From the NCBI GenBank assembly GCA_036346405.1, contig CM070561.1:35381958-35445957 (forward strand): a stretch of DNA of 64,000 bases, read 5' to 3'. How positions within the stretch are numbered: position 1 is the first letter of the stretch; the number at the start of each line of letters is the position of its first letter. Position numbers and translations under genes: made by a program. This DNA is from Phyllostachys edulis. Lineage: Eukaryota; Streptophyta; Magnoliopsida; Poales; Poaceae. Under the pieces are notes generated by a model. It saw only the letters and a list, made by a program, of their open reading frames with translations. It searched no databases and was not told the origin of the DNA. This document shows positions 11,305-22,061 of the stretch, one piece after another.

Positions 11305-13643
11305 CTACGGCCGTAACGGCCGGAGGTGGACGGGCACGCCGTGCTTGGGGCGGAGAGTGAGGACGTTGACCGGCGCGTGGCGGTAGTCGTCGGAGATGGC
11401 GAAGCGGAAGTCAGCGAGCAGCATGGCGAGGACGACCTTGGCCTCGACGAGCGCGTACGCCTGCCCGACGCAGTTGCGCGGCCCTGCCGCGAACGGCAGG
11501 AACCTCCCCGCGCCGGCCGACGAGCGCCGCCCGGGGGCGAACCGCTCCGGGCGGAACTCGTGCGCGTCGGCGCCCCAGATGGACTCGTCGTGGTGGATGG
11601 CCAGCACCGGGATCCACACCGACAGGCCGCGCGGCAGGTGGAGGTCGCCGAGCCGGATGTCCTCGAACGCCATCCGCGGCAGCAGCGTCGCCGGCGGGTA
11701 CAGCCGCAGCGACTCGTGGATGATCATCTGCAGCTGCACGCGCGCACAAAATATTTCGTTAAAGATCAATGCCGCGAGCTCTATGCATCTGAATTGCTCA
11801 CGTACGTACGCATGTACATACCACGGTGAGCTTGGAGAGGTGGTCGGCGGACGGTGGCTCGTCACCGCAGACCTGGACGACCTCGGCGCGCGCCTTGTCC
11901 TGCCACGTCGGGTGCGTGGCGAGCAGCATGAGCGTCCAGGTGAGCAGCAGTGCCGACGTCTCGTGCCCGGCGAAGAAGAACGTCTTGCACTCGTCGATTA
12001 CCATCTGCGCGTCGTAGCTGAACTGGCCATCGTCGCCACCCTTCTTCGTCTCCATCTCGGCGAGCAGCATGGCGAGGAGCCCCCGGCCGTACGTGGACGT
12101 CGTCCGGCCCTCGTCGGCGATCTCCCGGCTCCGGCAGATGGACTCCATCACCACGCCCTCCAGCTCGCCGTTCAGCCGCCTGATCTCGCTCCGGTACTTG
12201 CTCGGGAAATACCTGACAAGATCGAACACTCTCGTCAGGCACATGCACTGCACAGTTGTTCGCGCTCTGCAGTGGCAATATTGTTTACTCGTATGCGCGC
12301 GCTTTGGCAATGGATGTATGCGCGCGCACGGACGCACGCATGCGCCAGTGGATGATGGAATCAATTCAAAGCATCAGTCAGTGGCTCAGTGCCAGTGTCC
12401 AAAACTAACCGGACAGTGATGGGTGGCACGCCAGATAATTAATTAAGACTAATTACTAGCTAGAGCAGGAAGGAGGATTAGCTTAGCTTCGCTTGTCTTA
12501 ATTAGCGTAAGGGCTTAAGGCTAATGCTACGCATTAGACGCGCATATGTATCTACGTGCGGTCGCGACAAAGGCCAGGTGAGTGAGTGAGTGTGTGTCTA
12601 CGTGCGCGCGCGCGTTACGAGGCAAGAAGAGCGGCGGCCGCCGCCGGCGGACGGAAGGGGGGATCATGAGACTCACTGGCTGCCGGGGATCCAGAGGTAG
12701 CGGCTGGAGCGCGCGGTGAGACGCTGCAGGTCCTGGAGGAGGAGGAAGATGCGCTTGCCGGTCTCGTAGCTGGTGTCGAACTCGGTGCGGGAGATGATGT
12801 CGCCGGTGAGGCGGGTCATGTACTCGCCGATCTCTACCTCGCGCCGGCCCCGCGCCACCGCGTCCCGCAGCGCCCGGATCGCCTGCTTTGTGCACTCAAC
12901 CATGTGCCCCACCCGCCCCTGCACGTACGGCGCACGGCGCGCGGCGCGCGCTGTCAGGAACGAACCAAGAATGCCAATGCCACCAGGTGTTCGACGCGGT
13001 ATATATACACGTACCTTGAGCTTGTCAGCCATGAAGGCCGGCGCGACGACGTGGCGCTGGTGCGACCAGCTGGCGCCGTTGGCCATGAGCAGGCCGCGGC
13101 CGATGAAGTGCTTGGTGCCCTGACGCTGGAGCCACGACTTGCCGGTGGCGTGCGCGTACCTGGACGACAGAAACTCCTTGATCAGGGCCGTGTCCGTCAG
13201 GCACAGCCGCGGCTCGCTCCCGTACCAGTACACGAACAGCTTCCCTGAAAAGCGCGCGCGCACACGTCAAAACAAGAGAATTCCCCCAGTCAGCACGTAC
13301 GTCCGGCGTGCGTGTGCGTGCACCGGCGGCGGTGCGCAATGCGGCGGGGCTGTCTCATCTCACCGTATGTGCCAGACCACAGCACGTAATGGGGCATGAG
13401 GCGGCCGACGATGTCGTGGCTCAGGGATGCCATGTCGCCGGCCGTGGCCCTCGCCACGAGGGCCGACACGTCGCGGAGGTTGCCGACGAGCGGGCGCGGC
13501 GGGGGCCCGTGGACGCCCTGCGCCGCCATGACCCTACGGATCCTCATTGGCGTCAGGCAGTAGCAGGACAGGGTGACCCATACGGCCCTCAGGAGCAACA
13601 CCAACAGAGGCGAGGCAATCACCATGAACGCCACAGCGGCCAT
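11305..13643 (-). CDS. CYP735A: Cytokinin trans-hydroxylase, cytochrome P450 CYP735A
   Basis: CYP735A enzymes hydroxylate the isoprenoid side chain of isopentenyladenine nucleotides to make trans-zeatin-type cytokinins at the ER membrane. Five exons join in frame with GT-AG introns: 13643-13364, 13244-13015, 12918-12677, 12212-11822 and 11733-11305, giving 523 codons and a stop. A hydrophobic anchor covers roughly residues 3-30, followed by the Pro-rich hinge GPPPRPLVG. The I-helix AGHETS is at 332-337, the K-helix ESLR at 388-391, PERF at 443-446, and the heme loop FAAGPRNCVG at 462-471 with ligand Cys469. The motifs SWLQRQGTKHFIGRGLLMAN and LRLYPPATLLPRMAFED match the CYP735A subfamily as I remember it from Arabidopsis, better than CYP734 or CYP714. 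No break is seen, so it is probably functional. The start is the first ATG before the anchor. A copia element lies 1.4 kb upstream. Confidence 0.93.
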
Positions 13644-13756
13644 TGCGAGAGGAATGTAGAGAGAGAAAAAGAGAGAAAAAGATTTGGAGAGTTTACAATT
13701 TGCTTCAAGCTCTAGCTGGCTGCAGCCTGCAATGCAGGCTTCTCTCTGCTCCTCTT

Positions 13757-13769
13757 GGCTATATATACA
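13757..13769 (-). promoter_or_regulatory. TATA box of CYP735A
   Basis: On the minus strand GTGTATATATAGCC lies about 115-125 bases before the start codon, a usual spacing for a plant TATA box with a short 5' leader. The leader is rich in CT/GA (13650-13690). This was called by position and sequence only. Confidence 0.6.
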
Positions 13770-13779
13770 CAATCTCCAT

Positions 13780-15005
13780 GGAGGGGTAGATTTGATTATA
13801 TCATTAATTGTGTGATTCTTATGATAAAATATTTCCTCAGGTTGGGTTTCCCTTCCCATTTATTGCCTCTTGTGGCTTTGTGGTAAATGAAGGTGTAGAA
13901 AGGTGCTTGATTTGTTTTTGACTGATAAGGAACGCCATGCATGTTATAGAAAGGAAGTTTTTTTTGGTGTGGTGTTAATGCCTTAATGGCAGATTAGCCT
14001 AATCAACATGGAGCGTGAATTAAGGGGGATTGACATGGCTGAGACAATTTGCATTAGTTTGGTGGCAATTAATGTGATAGTTTAGTAGCAATGGATGTGG
14101 TTCAACGAATGTTACTACCAGCTAAGAATTGAATATTTATCTGAATCCATAGATAAATGGCTTCTATAAGTGATACTCTACTATTTTTTCCTAGTGGCAA
14201 GATCCTATGGAATTCACATGCCGCAGTTGCAAAGTACCATTATACATACATACAAAATATTTTTACAAACACTGACTGACAGGTGGACGCACTAGATGTA
14301 TGACACAGAATTTACATGACCACTCTGTAGGCACTTGAGGATAGTGGCAAATCCTCAATTACAATGGGAAAAAATGCTCCGTCCGCTTGCATACTTTGTA
14401 GTACAGAAGCGACAACTATATGGTACATGGACAAAGAGACCTCCATGGACAAACTCCAAAATTGAAGCACTCTAGGACAGCAGCATAGCGTGGGATGGCA
14501 CCAAATGTTCTAATTGTAAGGCTTAGACTGCAGCATAGACGTCCATTCCCAGGAATTTTTGTCTGTAGCAGGCTTATTTTAGAGTATCATTACATAGAGT
14601 ATGTATAGACTAGTCAATCCTTTAAACAATTCTCATTCGGGATGGCTTTATTCTGTATTCTCCCTCTGCACTTTCACCATAGATGATTCTGAAACAAAGG
14701 TTTCTGATAAGAAACATAAACTAGTGTAGCAAAACGAAACACAAAAGGCAAAAAAAAAAAAAAAAAGGGGCCAGAAAGGAGGCCATTTTTGTTTCACCAG
14801 CAAGCCTAGTTCTCTGCATCTTGTGCAACTTGGAGAAAGAAAACCATATGCTGAGAACTTTAGATAAGAATACAAAACCACAAACCATTTGTTTAGTGAA
14901 GCTAGCTCTAACATTTATATGTCGAGAACAAAGAGTCCAGTACGAACCGAAACAAACAGCGTGGATGAGCTGTAGCCGATCGGAGCAAGTCGGTGCACCA
15001 GCAAA
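13780..15005. other. Upstream region of CYP735A
   Basis: No gene is seen. The region includes a poly(A) run near 14750. It is bounded by the copia element at 15006, whose GCAAA target duplication occupies 15001-15005. Whatever promoter elements the P450 uses beyond its TATA box should lie mainly here. Confidence 0.4.
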
Positions 15006-15340
15006 TGTTAGATAGCATACTGACCGTCCGACGCATTAGAGGAGGAGCCGGCCATTCCTCAGTGAAGTCGGTGACGGTCGGTGAAGATCCGGCGACGGGG
15101 ACGGCGATGGTGCTTCCCGTCGCTGACTGCGCGTCCCTCTAGATCGGTTAGGGTTTTGTCGGGTGGGGATTGCGGCTTAGACGAACCTCGTACCTCGAGT
15201 CGCCGGCCCCCACCCCTTTATATATTATTGCTTGTGTGACGAGGCCCACCACCAATAGATGGGCTGGGCACCCCCGATCAGGGCGCGGATCAAGGCCCCG
15301 ATTAGCCGTTGGGCTAATTGGGAGAGAGATCAATCCAACA
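15006..15340 (-). repeat. 3' LTR of copia element 1
   Basis: It has TG...CA ends and 335 bp. It is followed at 15341-15360 by a pyrimidine stretch that reads GAGATCAAGGGGGAGAA on the minus strand, the polypurine tract. It differs from its partner in the segment around 15218-15240 and by a short insertion near 15289. Confidence 0.93.
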
Positions 15341-15360
15341 TTCTCCCCCTTGATCTCCTC

Positions 15361-18300
15361 TATGCTTTAACTTTAATTACTTTTGACTTTACTCATTCCA
15401 TCACAGATTAGTGCATAGAACACGTCTCATCGTCACGGTCAATTGCCGATAGATTTAACAGCTACAATACACATCTCTATTCAAATAGTTACTTTAATCC
15501 TTTTGGGCCATCTTTTAGTTCAGAATCATAGGCTTTCCTTAAACCCATGCCGCTACATGTTCTCTGAACACGTTGGGTGGTAAGCCTTTAGTAAGCGGAT
15601 CCGCTAACATCTTTCTTGTACTTATATGCTCAAGACTTATAATTTGATCTCGAACTTTATCTTTCACAACATAGTACTTTATGTCAATGTGTTTGGCAAG
15701 ACCACTTGACTTATTGTTGTGGGCATATGTTCTTCTGGGTTCATTATCGCATTACAACTTAAGTGGTCTATTGATGTCGTCAACCACTTTTAAACCGGGT
15801 ATGAACTTCTTTAGCAGTTCACCGCCTCGTAGCCTCATAACATGCTACAAACTCGGCATACATTGTGGGCGATGTAGTGACGGTTTGCTTTGAGCTTTTC
15901 CACGATATAGCTCCTCCTGCGAGAGTGAACACATATCCGGATGTAGACTTTCTATCATCTCCGCAAAATCGAATCAGATACCCCACTATATGGAGTAAAT
16001 CGATCTTACAGATGTCATCATGAGGCCTTTTGTTCCTTGCAAATAACGCAAGACTTTCTTTATCAATTTCAATGTTCTATTCGAGATTGCTCGAATCGCC
16101 AAGTAACCCGGTAACAAAAGCTAAGTCGTATGCAGTGCACACTTGAGCATACTTGTAAGCTTCCGGCAATTTGAAGCATATGGAACCGCTTTCATTTGAT
16201 CGAGCTCAGATTTGGTTCTGGGGCATTGAAAATCCCCATATCTGCCGCCCTTGACTATAGGTGCGGTGAAGGACTACATTTATGCATCCCAAATTTCTTT
16301 AAGACTTTCTCTATGTATGTCTTTTGTGATAGTCCCAATATCCCTTTGTTTCTATCCCTGAATTTCGATCCCTAGAACAAACGAAGCTTCACCAAGATCT
16401 TTCATATCAAAGTTTGAGGATAAAACTTCTTTGTCTCGATGGCAGTGACATCACTACTAGCCAAGAGGATATCATCCACATACGTGATTAGGAAGATAAA
16501 CTTCCCATCTTTAAACTTTGCATAAACACGCTTGTCCTCTACATTCTCTTTAAACCCAAATTTTCTTATTGTACTGTCAAACTTCAAGTACCACTGTCTT
16601 GAAGCTTGCTTTAACCCATAAATCGATTTCTTTAGGCGGCATCCCATTCTTTCATTTCCTTCCATGATAAAACCTTTCGGTTGTGCCATGTAAACATTTT
16701 CCTCCAAATCCCCATTAAGAAATGCCGTCTTTACATCCATCGATATAACTCTAAATCATAATGTGCTACTAATGCCATTATGATTACGAAGAATCTTTAC
16801 ATGAGACCGGAGAAAAGGTCTCATTGTAATCAATCCCTTCTCTTTGCGTAAATCCTTTTGCCACAAGTCGCGCTTTGTATCTTTCTACATTCCTTGGGAG
16901 TCAAGCTTTGTCTTGTAGACCCATTTACGACCCTCTTGTTTTGGCTCCTTTAGGAATAATTTCCAAGTCCCGACTTTATTAGTCTTCATGGACCTTATTT
17001 CCTCTTCCATGGCTTCAAGCCATTTTGAGGAATTTTCGCTTCTCATAGCTTCTTCAAATGAGGTGGGATCATCCTCCATTTGATATTCCTCTCAGATGAT
17101 AAATCTGATAATCATCAGAAATAGCTGATCTTCTTACTCTTTGAGACCTCCTCGGGGCCTCCTCATTTGGTACATCTTCGTTTGAGGCTTCTTTGTTGCT
17201 CCCCCTCATCTGTGGCAATAGGTTCTATAGGATCCTGAAGAACAGGTTCCTCATTATCATTCATTGTTGCCACAGGAGGAACAATAACAGGTGCTGGCAC
17301 CACAGTGTCTTGCACTGTCGGTGCAGCGACAGCAGGTAGTGTGAAGAATGGCTCTTGAATCATCGGAGTGGGCGCATACACCCGCTTCTCTTCAAGATCA
17401 ATCTCACGAGCTACCATACTTCCTCTCATCATTTCATCCTCTAAGAAGACAGCGTGTCTCGTTTCTACAAACTTTGTATATCTGTCTGGACAGTAGAAAC
17501 GAAAACCTTTTGACTTTTCAGGGTAGCCAATGAAATGGCAACTTACTGTTTTGGGATCAAGCTTCCCAAGGTTTGGGTTAAATACTTTAGCCTCAGCAGG
17601 ACTCCCCCACACACGTAAGTGGTTTAATGAGGGAACTCTTCCTGTCCACAACTCGTACGGTGTTTTGGGCACCGACTTACTAGGCACTCTGTTGAGAATA
17701 TGAATGGCGGTTTTCAACGCCTCCATCCATAAACTCAATGGCAGTGTGGAATAGCTCATCATGCTTCGCACCATATCCATCGAGAATGCGGTTATGCTTT
17801 CACTACTCCATTTTGCCGAGGCTCGCCCGTGTAGAATCTTGGGCTACTATGCCATTTTCTGTAAAAACCTTGCAAAAGGTCCGTGAACTTGTCCATATGG
17901 GGTATGTCGATCGTAGTACTCCCCCACGATCGATCGGACTATCTTAATCTTTAAATCGTGTTGGTTTTCAACTTCACCTTAAATATCTTGAATTTATCCA
18001 AGGTCGCATTTCTTTCTTTGATTGGATAAATATATCCAAAACGGGAGTAATCATCTGTGAATGTTATGAACGAGTCATAACCATCCACACTCTTCACAGA
18101 AAAGGACCACAAATGTCTCGTGTGAATAATTTGTAGAATTCTGTGCTTCTTTTGGCGTCTTTCTTAATTTTCTTTACATATTTTCCTTTAATGCATTCTC
18201 TGCATTGTTCTAAGTCTGAGAACTCTAATGGAGGAAGAATATCATTCTTAACTAGTCTTTCTATTCTCCCCTCGAAATATGGCCTAAACGATTGCCATAA

Positions 18301-19690
18301 TTTTGACGACGATCTAGAGTTCTCTTTCGCTTTCTGTTTACATTCAGAGACGAGGATTCAATCACTTTCTGACGCGACGCTCCCATTATCGCATACGACA
18401 TTCACATTATCACATAATGATAACAAATAAAGCTCATTTCGTAAGATGGCAAGACCAACACATTCTTTATTAAACATTATTTCACACTTGCCATTTCCAA
18501 AATTACAATCATAACCATCTTTGTCCAAATTTGAAACACTAATCAAATTCCTCTCAGAAGAGGAACAAAAGGACATCTCTAAGTAAAAGATTGGAGCCAT
18601 TAGCTAACTCTAATGAAAGATCGCCAACGGCTTCAACTTCAGCTTGGACTCCATTTGCGACTTTAACGCATCTTTCTTTTCTTTGCGTAGTCCTCGTCGA
18701 ACGGAATCCCTGTAAAGAATTAGCAACATGAACAGTTGCTCCTGAGTCAATCCACCAAGTAGATTTTGAATATTGTACATACAGGGATTCATTTATAAAG
18801 GTAATAATGTTCTCACCTTTCTTTGCCATTATCATCTTTAAGTAATCGGGACAGTTCTTTTTGTAGTGTCCCGTCTTCTTGCAGTGAAGACACTGATCTT
18901 TGTCTACTGCAAACTTATTCTGTTGAGGCTGATGGACAACAGGGGCTTTTCCCTTATTCTTTGAGAAGGAGTTATTGTTGAAGTTCTTTTTCTTGTTGTC
19001 CTTCACATAGTTGATGGAACCACCATGTGAGGATTTAATTCTTTCCTCCTCTTGCACACACATAGCTATGCACTTTTCTAAGTCCCATTTCTCGTCAGCA
19101 TGTTATAGTTGACAACAAAGGTGTCAAACTTTTCCCAAGAAGGAAGCAAAAATCAAATGAATAAGGAACTCATCCTTGAGAGCCAAATCCATTGGTTTAA
19201 GCTTGGATGCCAAATTGCTCATCCTTAGTATGTGCTCTCTTATGCCAACGCCACCACCAGAGTACCTTTCGTCACAAGTCGCTTAATTAGTCATGTAGCA
19301 TAAGTCTTTGAAGAGCTAGTAAACCGACTCTTTATTTTCTCAAGGTACTCTGTGACAAGAAACACACTCTGCGATTGAGCCTGCAGTGCAGCTCAATCGT
19401 GTTCTTTATCACACCATACATTTCTTGTTGGTCAGGGTCCATTTCTTATGCTCAAGGTCATAAGACATCCGTAAGGGAGCATGGTCCTCTCATCTTTTCT
19501 CGCCAAGCAAGGTCATCCTCATTTTCTTTTCTCACCAAATACCAGTACAAGGGCGGCGTCTTGTGGTGAGGACCCGATCCACCTCGGCCAAGATAAACGC
19601 TAAGTCTATCTTTTTCTTCCACTCTCCATAGTTATCTCCTTTGAGAGTGGGATTTCTTTGATACAACTCATCAAGTTGTATCCTTTGAAA
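15361..19690 (-). pseudogene. Copia element 1 gag-pol polyprotein, disrupted
   Basis: Fragments read in order on the minus strand. Gag remnants lie at about 19690-19070, with a CCHC knuckle CLHCKKTGHYKKNC near 18880. The protease has DSGATVHVAN near 18740. Integrase and the following region lie at 17780-17163 (LPLSLWMEALKTAIHILNRV). Reverse transcriptase lies at 16740-16402 with MDVKTAFLNGDLEENVYM and the catalytic YVDD (YVDDILLASSD). RNase H remnants lie at about 16350-15500. Many stops and frame changes separate them, so no full polyprotein can be made. The retained YVDD and DSG motifs mark the family, not activity. Confidence 0.88.
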
Positions 19691-20179
19691 AATAATTCAA
19701 ATAAAAATGAGAACATAACACTCAAAATTATATGCCTTGTTTCCAACGTTGGTCAAAAATACGACATACAATTTTAATCTACACATTAAACCTACATCAC
19801 CGTTGGGCAGAAATAGAAATGATGCATAAAATCATCAATTAAAATTATAATCTCTGTTATTATCAACGTTGGTCAGAAAATAACAATATCATAATTCACA
19901 ACAATTCTCAAAAAATTAAATTCTCCCGTTGGTTCAAATTTAATTTAAAGAGTAATCAACATTAACTTTTGCAGCTGAAACATGAAAACATATGGAAAAA
20001 ATATATCCGGCCCTCCAATTGAATTTCCCGTTGGTTCCATTCAATTTGGGGCAGAACATTACGCAGCGGAAAAGGGCATAATAATTTTCAGCAGCTTAGC
20101 AACATAATCCGTTAATAATTTCATGAGAGACATCAAATAATCAATAATTAAACATGAGATAAACCATCAATAAGCCGGC

Positions 20180-20697
20180 TCCACCGGCCCATCAAAAAAT
20201 TCCCCCACCCTTCATCACGACCGTCCGATCAGATGGACGGCCGTGAGTGTCTTGCGCCCAAAACAAAGAACCGCCCCAAAACCCTAACTCCATTCCGCCG
20301 CCGCCCATTACCATTGTTAGGCGCGCACCAGGGAAAAGAGCGGCGCAGCGCCTCTCGGCGAAGCGGCGAGAGGCGGCAGCGCGGCCTCGCACGGACGGGC
20401 GGGCGGCAGAGGCGGCGGCGCGGCGGCGTCAACCCTGGCGGGGCAAGGCGTGGCGGCGAAACCCGTGACGTGGGCTGGGCGAGGCGGCGACGCCGGAGCT
20501 CGCTGGGAGCGGCGGCGCGCGGCGTCGGCGGCGGCGGCCTCGGCGGAGCGGCAGCTCCATGACGGCGCGCCACGAGGAGGCGGAGCGGAGGCTCCGTCCG
20601 CTCGGCGGAGACGACCGGAAGGAGCGGCGGCCGCCGGCGGCGGCGGCGGCCCGAGGCCGCCAGATCTAAAAGCGTAAGTCCCCGATCCCCTTTGCCC
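20180..20697 (-). other. GC-rich untranslated leader of copia element 1
   Basis: Between gag and the primer-binding site is about 500 bp of very GC-rich DNA, full of CGG/GCG runs, in an otherwise AT-rich element. It is open in several frames on both strands, but the translations are low-complexity (Arg, Pro, Ala). I treat it as leader, possibly picked up from a host gene, not as a gene. An adjoining AT-rich stretch (19740-20040) repeats CGTTGGT five times. Confidence 0.55.
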
Positions 20698-20709
20698 GCT
20701 CTGATACCA
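20698..20709 (-). other. Primer-binding site of copia element 1
   Basis: The minus strand reads TGGTATCAGAGC, complementary to the 3' end of initiator tRNA-Met, and lies one base from the 5' LTR. This is the usual primer for plant copia reverse transcription. Confidence 0.93.
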
Positions 20710-20710
20710 T

Positions 20711-21036
20711 TGTTAGATAGTATACTGACCGTCCGACGCATTAGAGGAGGAGCCGGCCATTCCTCAGTGAAGTCGGTGACGGTCGGTGAAGATCCAGCGG
20801 ACGGGACGGCGATGGTGCTTCCGTCGCGATCAAGGCGTCCCTCTAGATCGGTTAGGGTTTTGTCGGGTGGGGATTGCGGCTTAGACGAACCTCGTACCTC
20901 GAGCCGCCGGCCCCCACCCCTTTATATATTGCGCAGCGCGACGGGGGCCCACCAGCCAATAGATGGGCTGGGCACCCCCGATCAGGGCGCGGACCGATTA
21001 GCCGTTGGGCTAATTGGGAGAGAGATCAATCCAACA
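20711..21036 (-). repeat. 5' LTR of copia element 1
   Basis: It is 326 bp with the same ends as the left LTR. As the transcribed 5' LTR on the minus strand, it would carry the promoter of the element. Differences from its partner are concentrated around 20797-20830 and 20935-20955. Confidence 0.93.
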
Positions 21037-21041
21037 GCAAA

Positions 21042-21946
21042 TACTACTTACTACTCCCTACTTGTTACAGTTTTTAAGAACAGGAGGTCTTAGTGTGCCA
21101 GTGATGAACGGATCTCGTGACTTCTAAGCATCGGAGAAGTTAAATCTCTGGTTCATACGCACTCATGCAGAGCAGTTCTACTTTGTTTTTTGGTATCAGC
21201 AGTTTTCGCTGTTGTCGTTTTTTTGTCGGTCTGTAAAAGTAAAACGTTATGCCACCTTTTGGGCTGGAAAACACTCCCACAAGTCCGGTTGAAAACTCTT
21301 TTCCTCATGAATTAGGCACAGCTTCTGCAAGTTTTTCAAAAATGGAGTACTAGTACCTTTCGTTTCTCAAAACGCTGAATTGCGTAGCTGAATTTTTTGT
21401 TGAATGATACCCCATTGTGCAGGACAAATCTGGGATCACTGTGATGATGTTTGTGGCAATTCTTGGGCTTACACCTCTTTAGAATTTGGATGACTTGAAG
21501 CATGCAACAGGACTCTAGTTCTGAGTTGGCAGTGTCTTGAAAACTCTTGGAAAAGCTTTACTGTGTCTGTATGATGTCCACCTGAAAGTTTATGACTCTA
21601 GTTCTGAGCAAGGTTAATTGGATGATAGACTTATATCGATCTCAAGCCAATATGCGTGATTCTGGTTTCTGAATCTCAGTAAGGTGCAAGAGCAACATAC
21701 ATCAGTAGTGTGCATTCTGGATGGCAATCGTATAAAAAGCTTAAGCTACTAGGGAAAGACGGGCAATCCTAAATTTAGGCTTCAACAAGAACATTGCCGA
21801 TGTTCATGAATTGTCTTGTATACTGTGGCGTTTACTGTTCAGTAAGATGCATTTCTTCAGAAAGCAACGGCGCGATAGCTCTCCCTTTGCTTACACGGCT
21901 GGAAATTTTTGACGCATTAAGCTCACAGCCCCGATTTTTACAGTAC
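21042..21946. other. Spacer between the two copia elements
   Basis: About 0.9 kb with no open frame of note, no known domain and no clear repeat. It is probably old host DNA or a decayed fragment. I see nothing else. Confidence 0.4.
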
Positions 21947-21951
21947 CGTAC

Positions 21952-22054
21952 TGTGGATTTTTCGGAAATTATATGTGTATCCCATAGGATCTCATATCAT
22001 TTATTTATAGTCTTAAAGTAGACGTTATTTAACTCTAACACAAACTCTTCAACA
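21952..22054 (-). repeat. 3' LTR of copia element 2
   Basis: It is 103 bp with TG...CA ends. Compared with the other LTR it lacks 19 bases (ATCCGACTCTCATACAATT). The adjoining polypurine tract reads TTGAGAGGGAG on the minus strand at 22055-22065. Confidence 0.93.
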
Positions 22055-22061
22055 CTCCCTC

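Larger units (their letters stand above)
15006..21036 (-). mobile_element. Ty1/copia retrotransposon 1 (complete but decayed)
   Basis: It is 6,031 bp long, with LTRs at 15006-15340 and 20711-21036, both starting TGTTAGATAG and ending CAATCCAACA. GCAAA flanks each side (15001-15005 and 21037-21041). The primer-binding site and polypurine tract lie in the expected places for minus-strand transcription. Domain order gag, protease, integrase, reverse transcriptase confirms copia. Stops, frameshifts and several LTR-LTR differences, including small indels, show that it is old and inactive. Confidence 0.95.

Noticed and set aside
11396..12355. Long plus-strand open frame (319 codons) through the P450 region
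   Set aside because: It is the antisense of CYP735A exons 4 and 5 and the intron between them; GC-rich codons keep the opposite strand open. It crosses the P450 splice sites and has no family motif.
20229..20741. 170-codon Arg/Pro-rich frame in copia element 1
   Set aside because: Low-complexity translation of a GC-rich leader, also open on the other strand, and it runs through the primer-binding site into the LTR.
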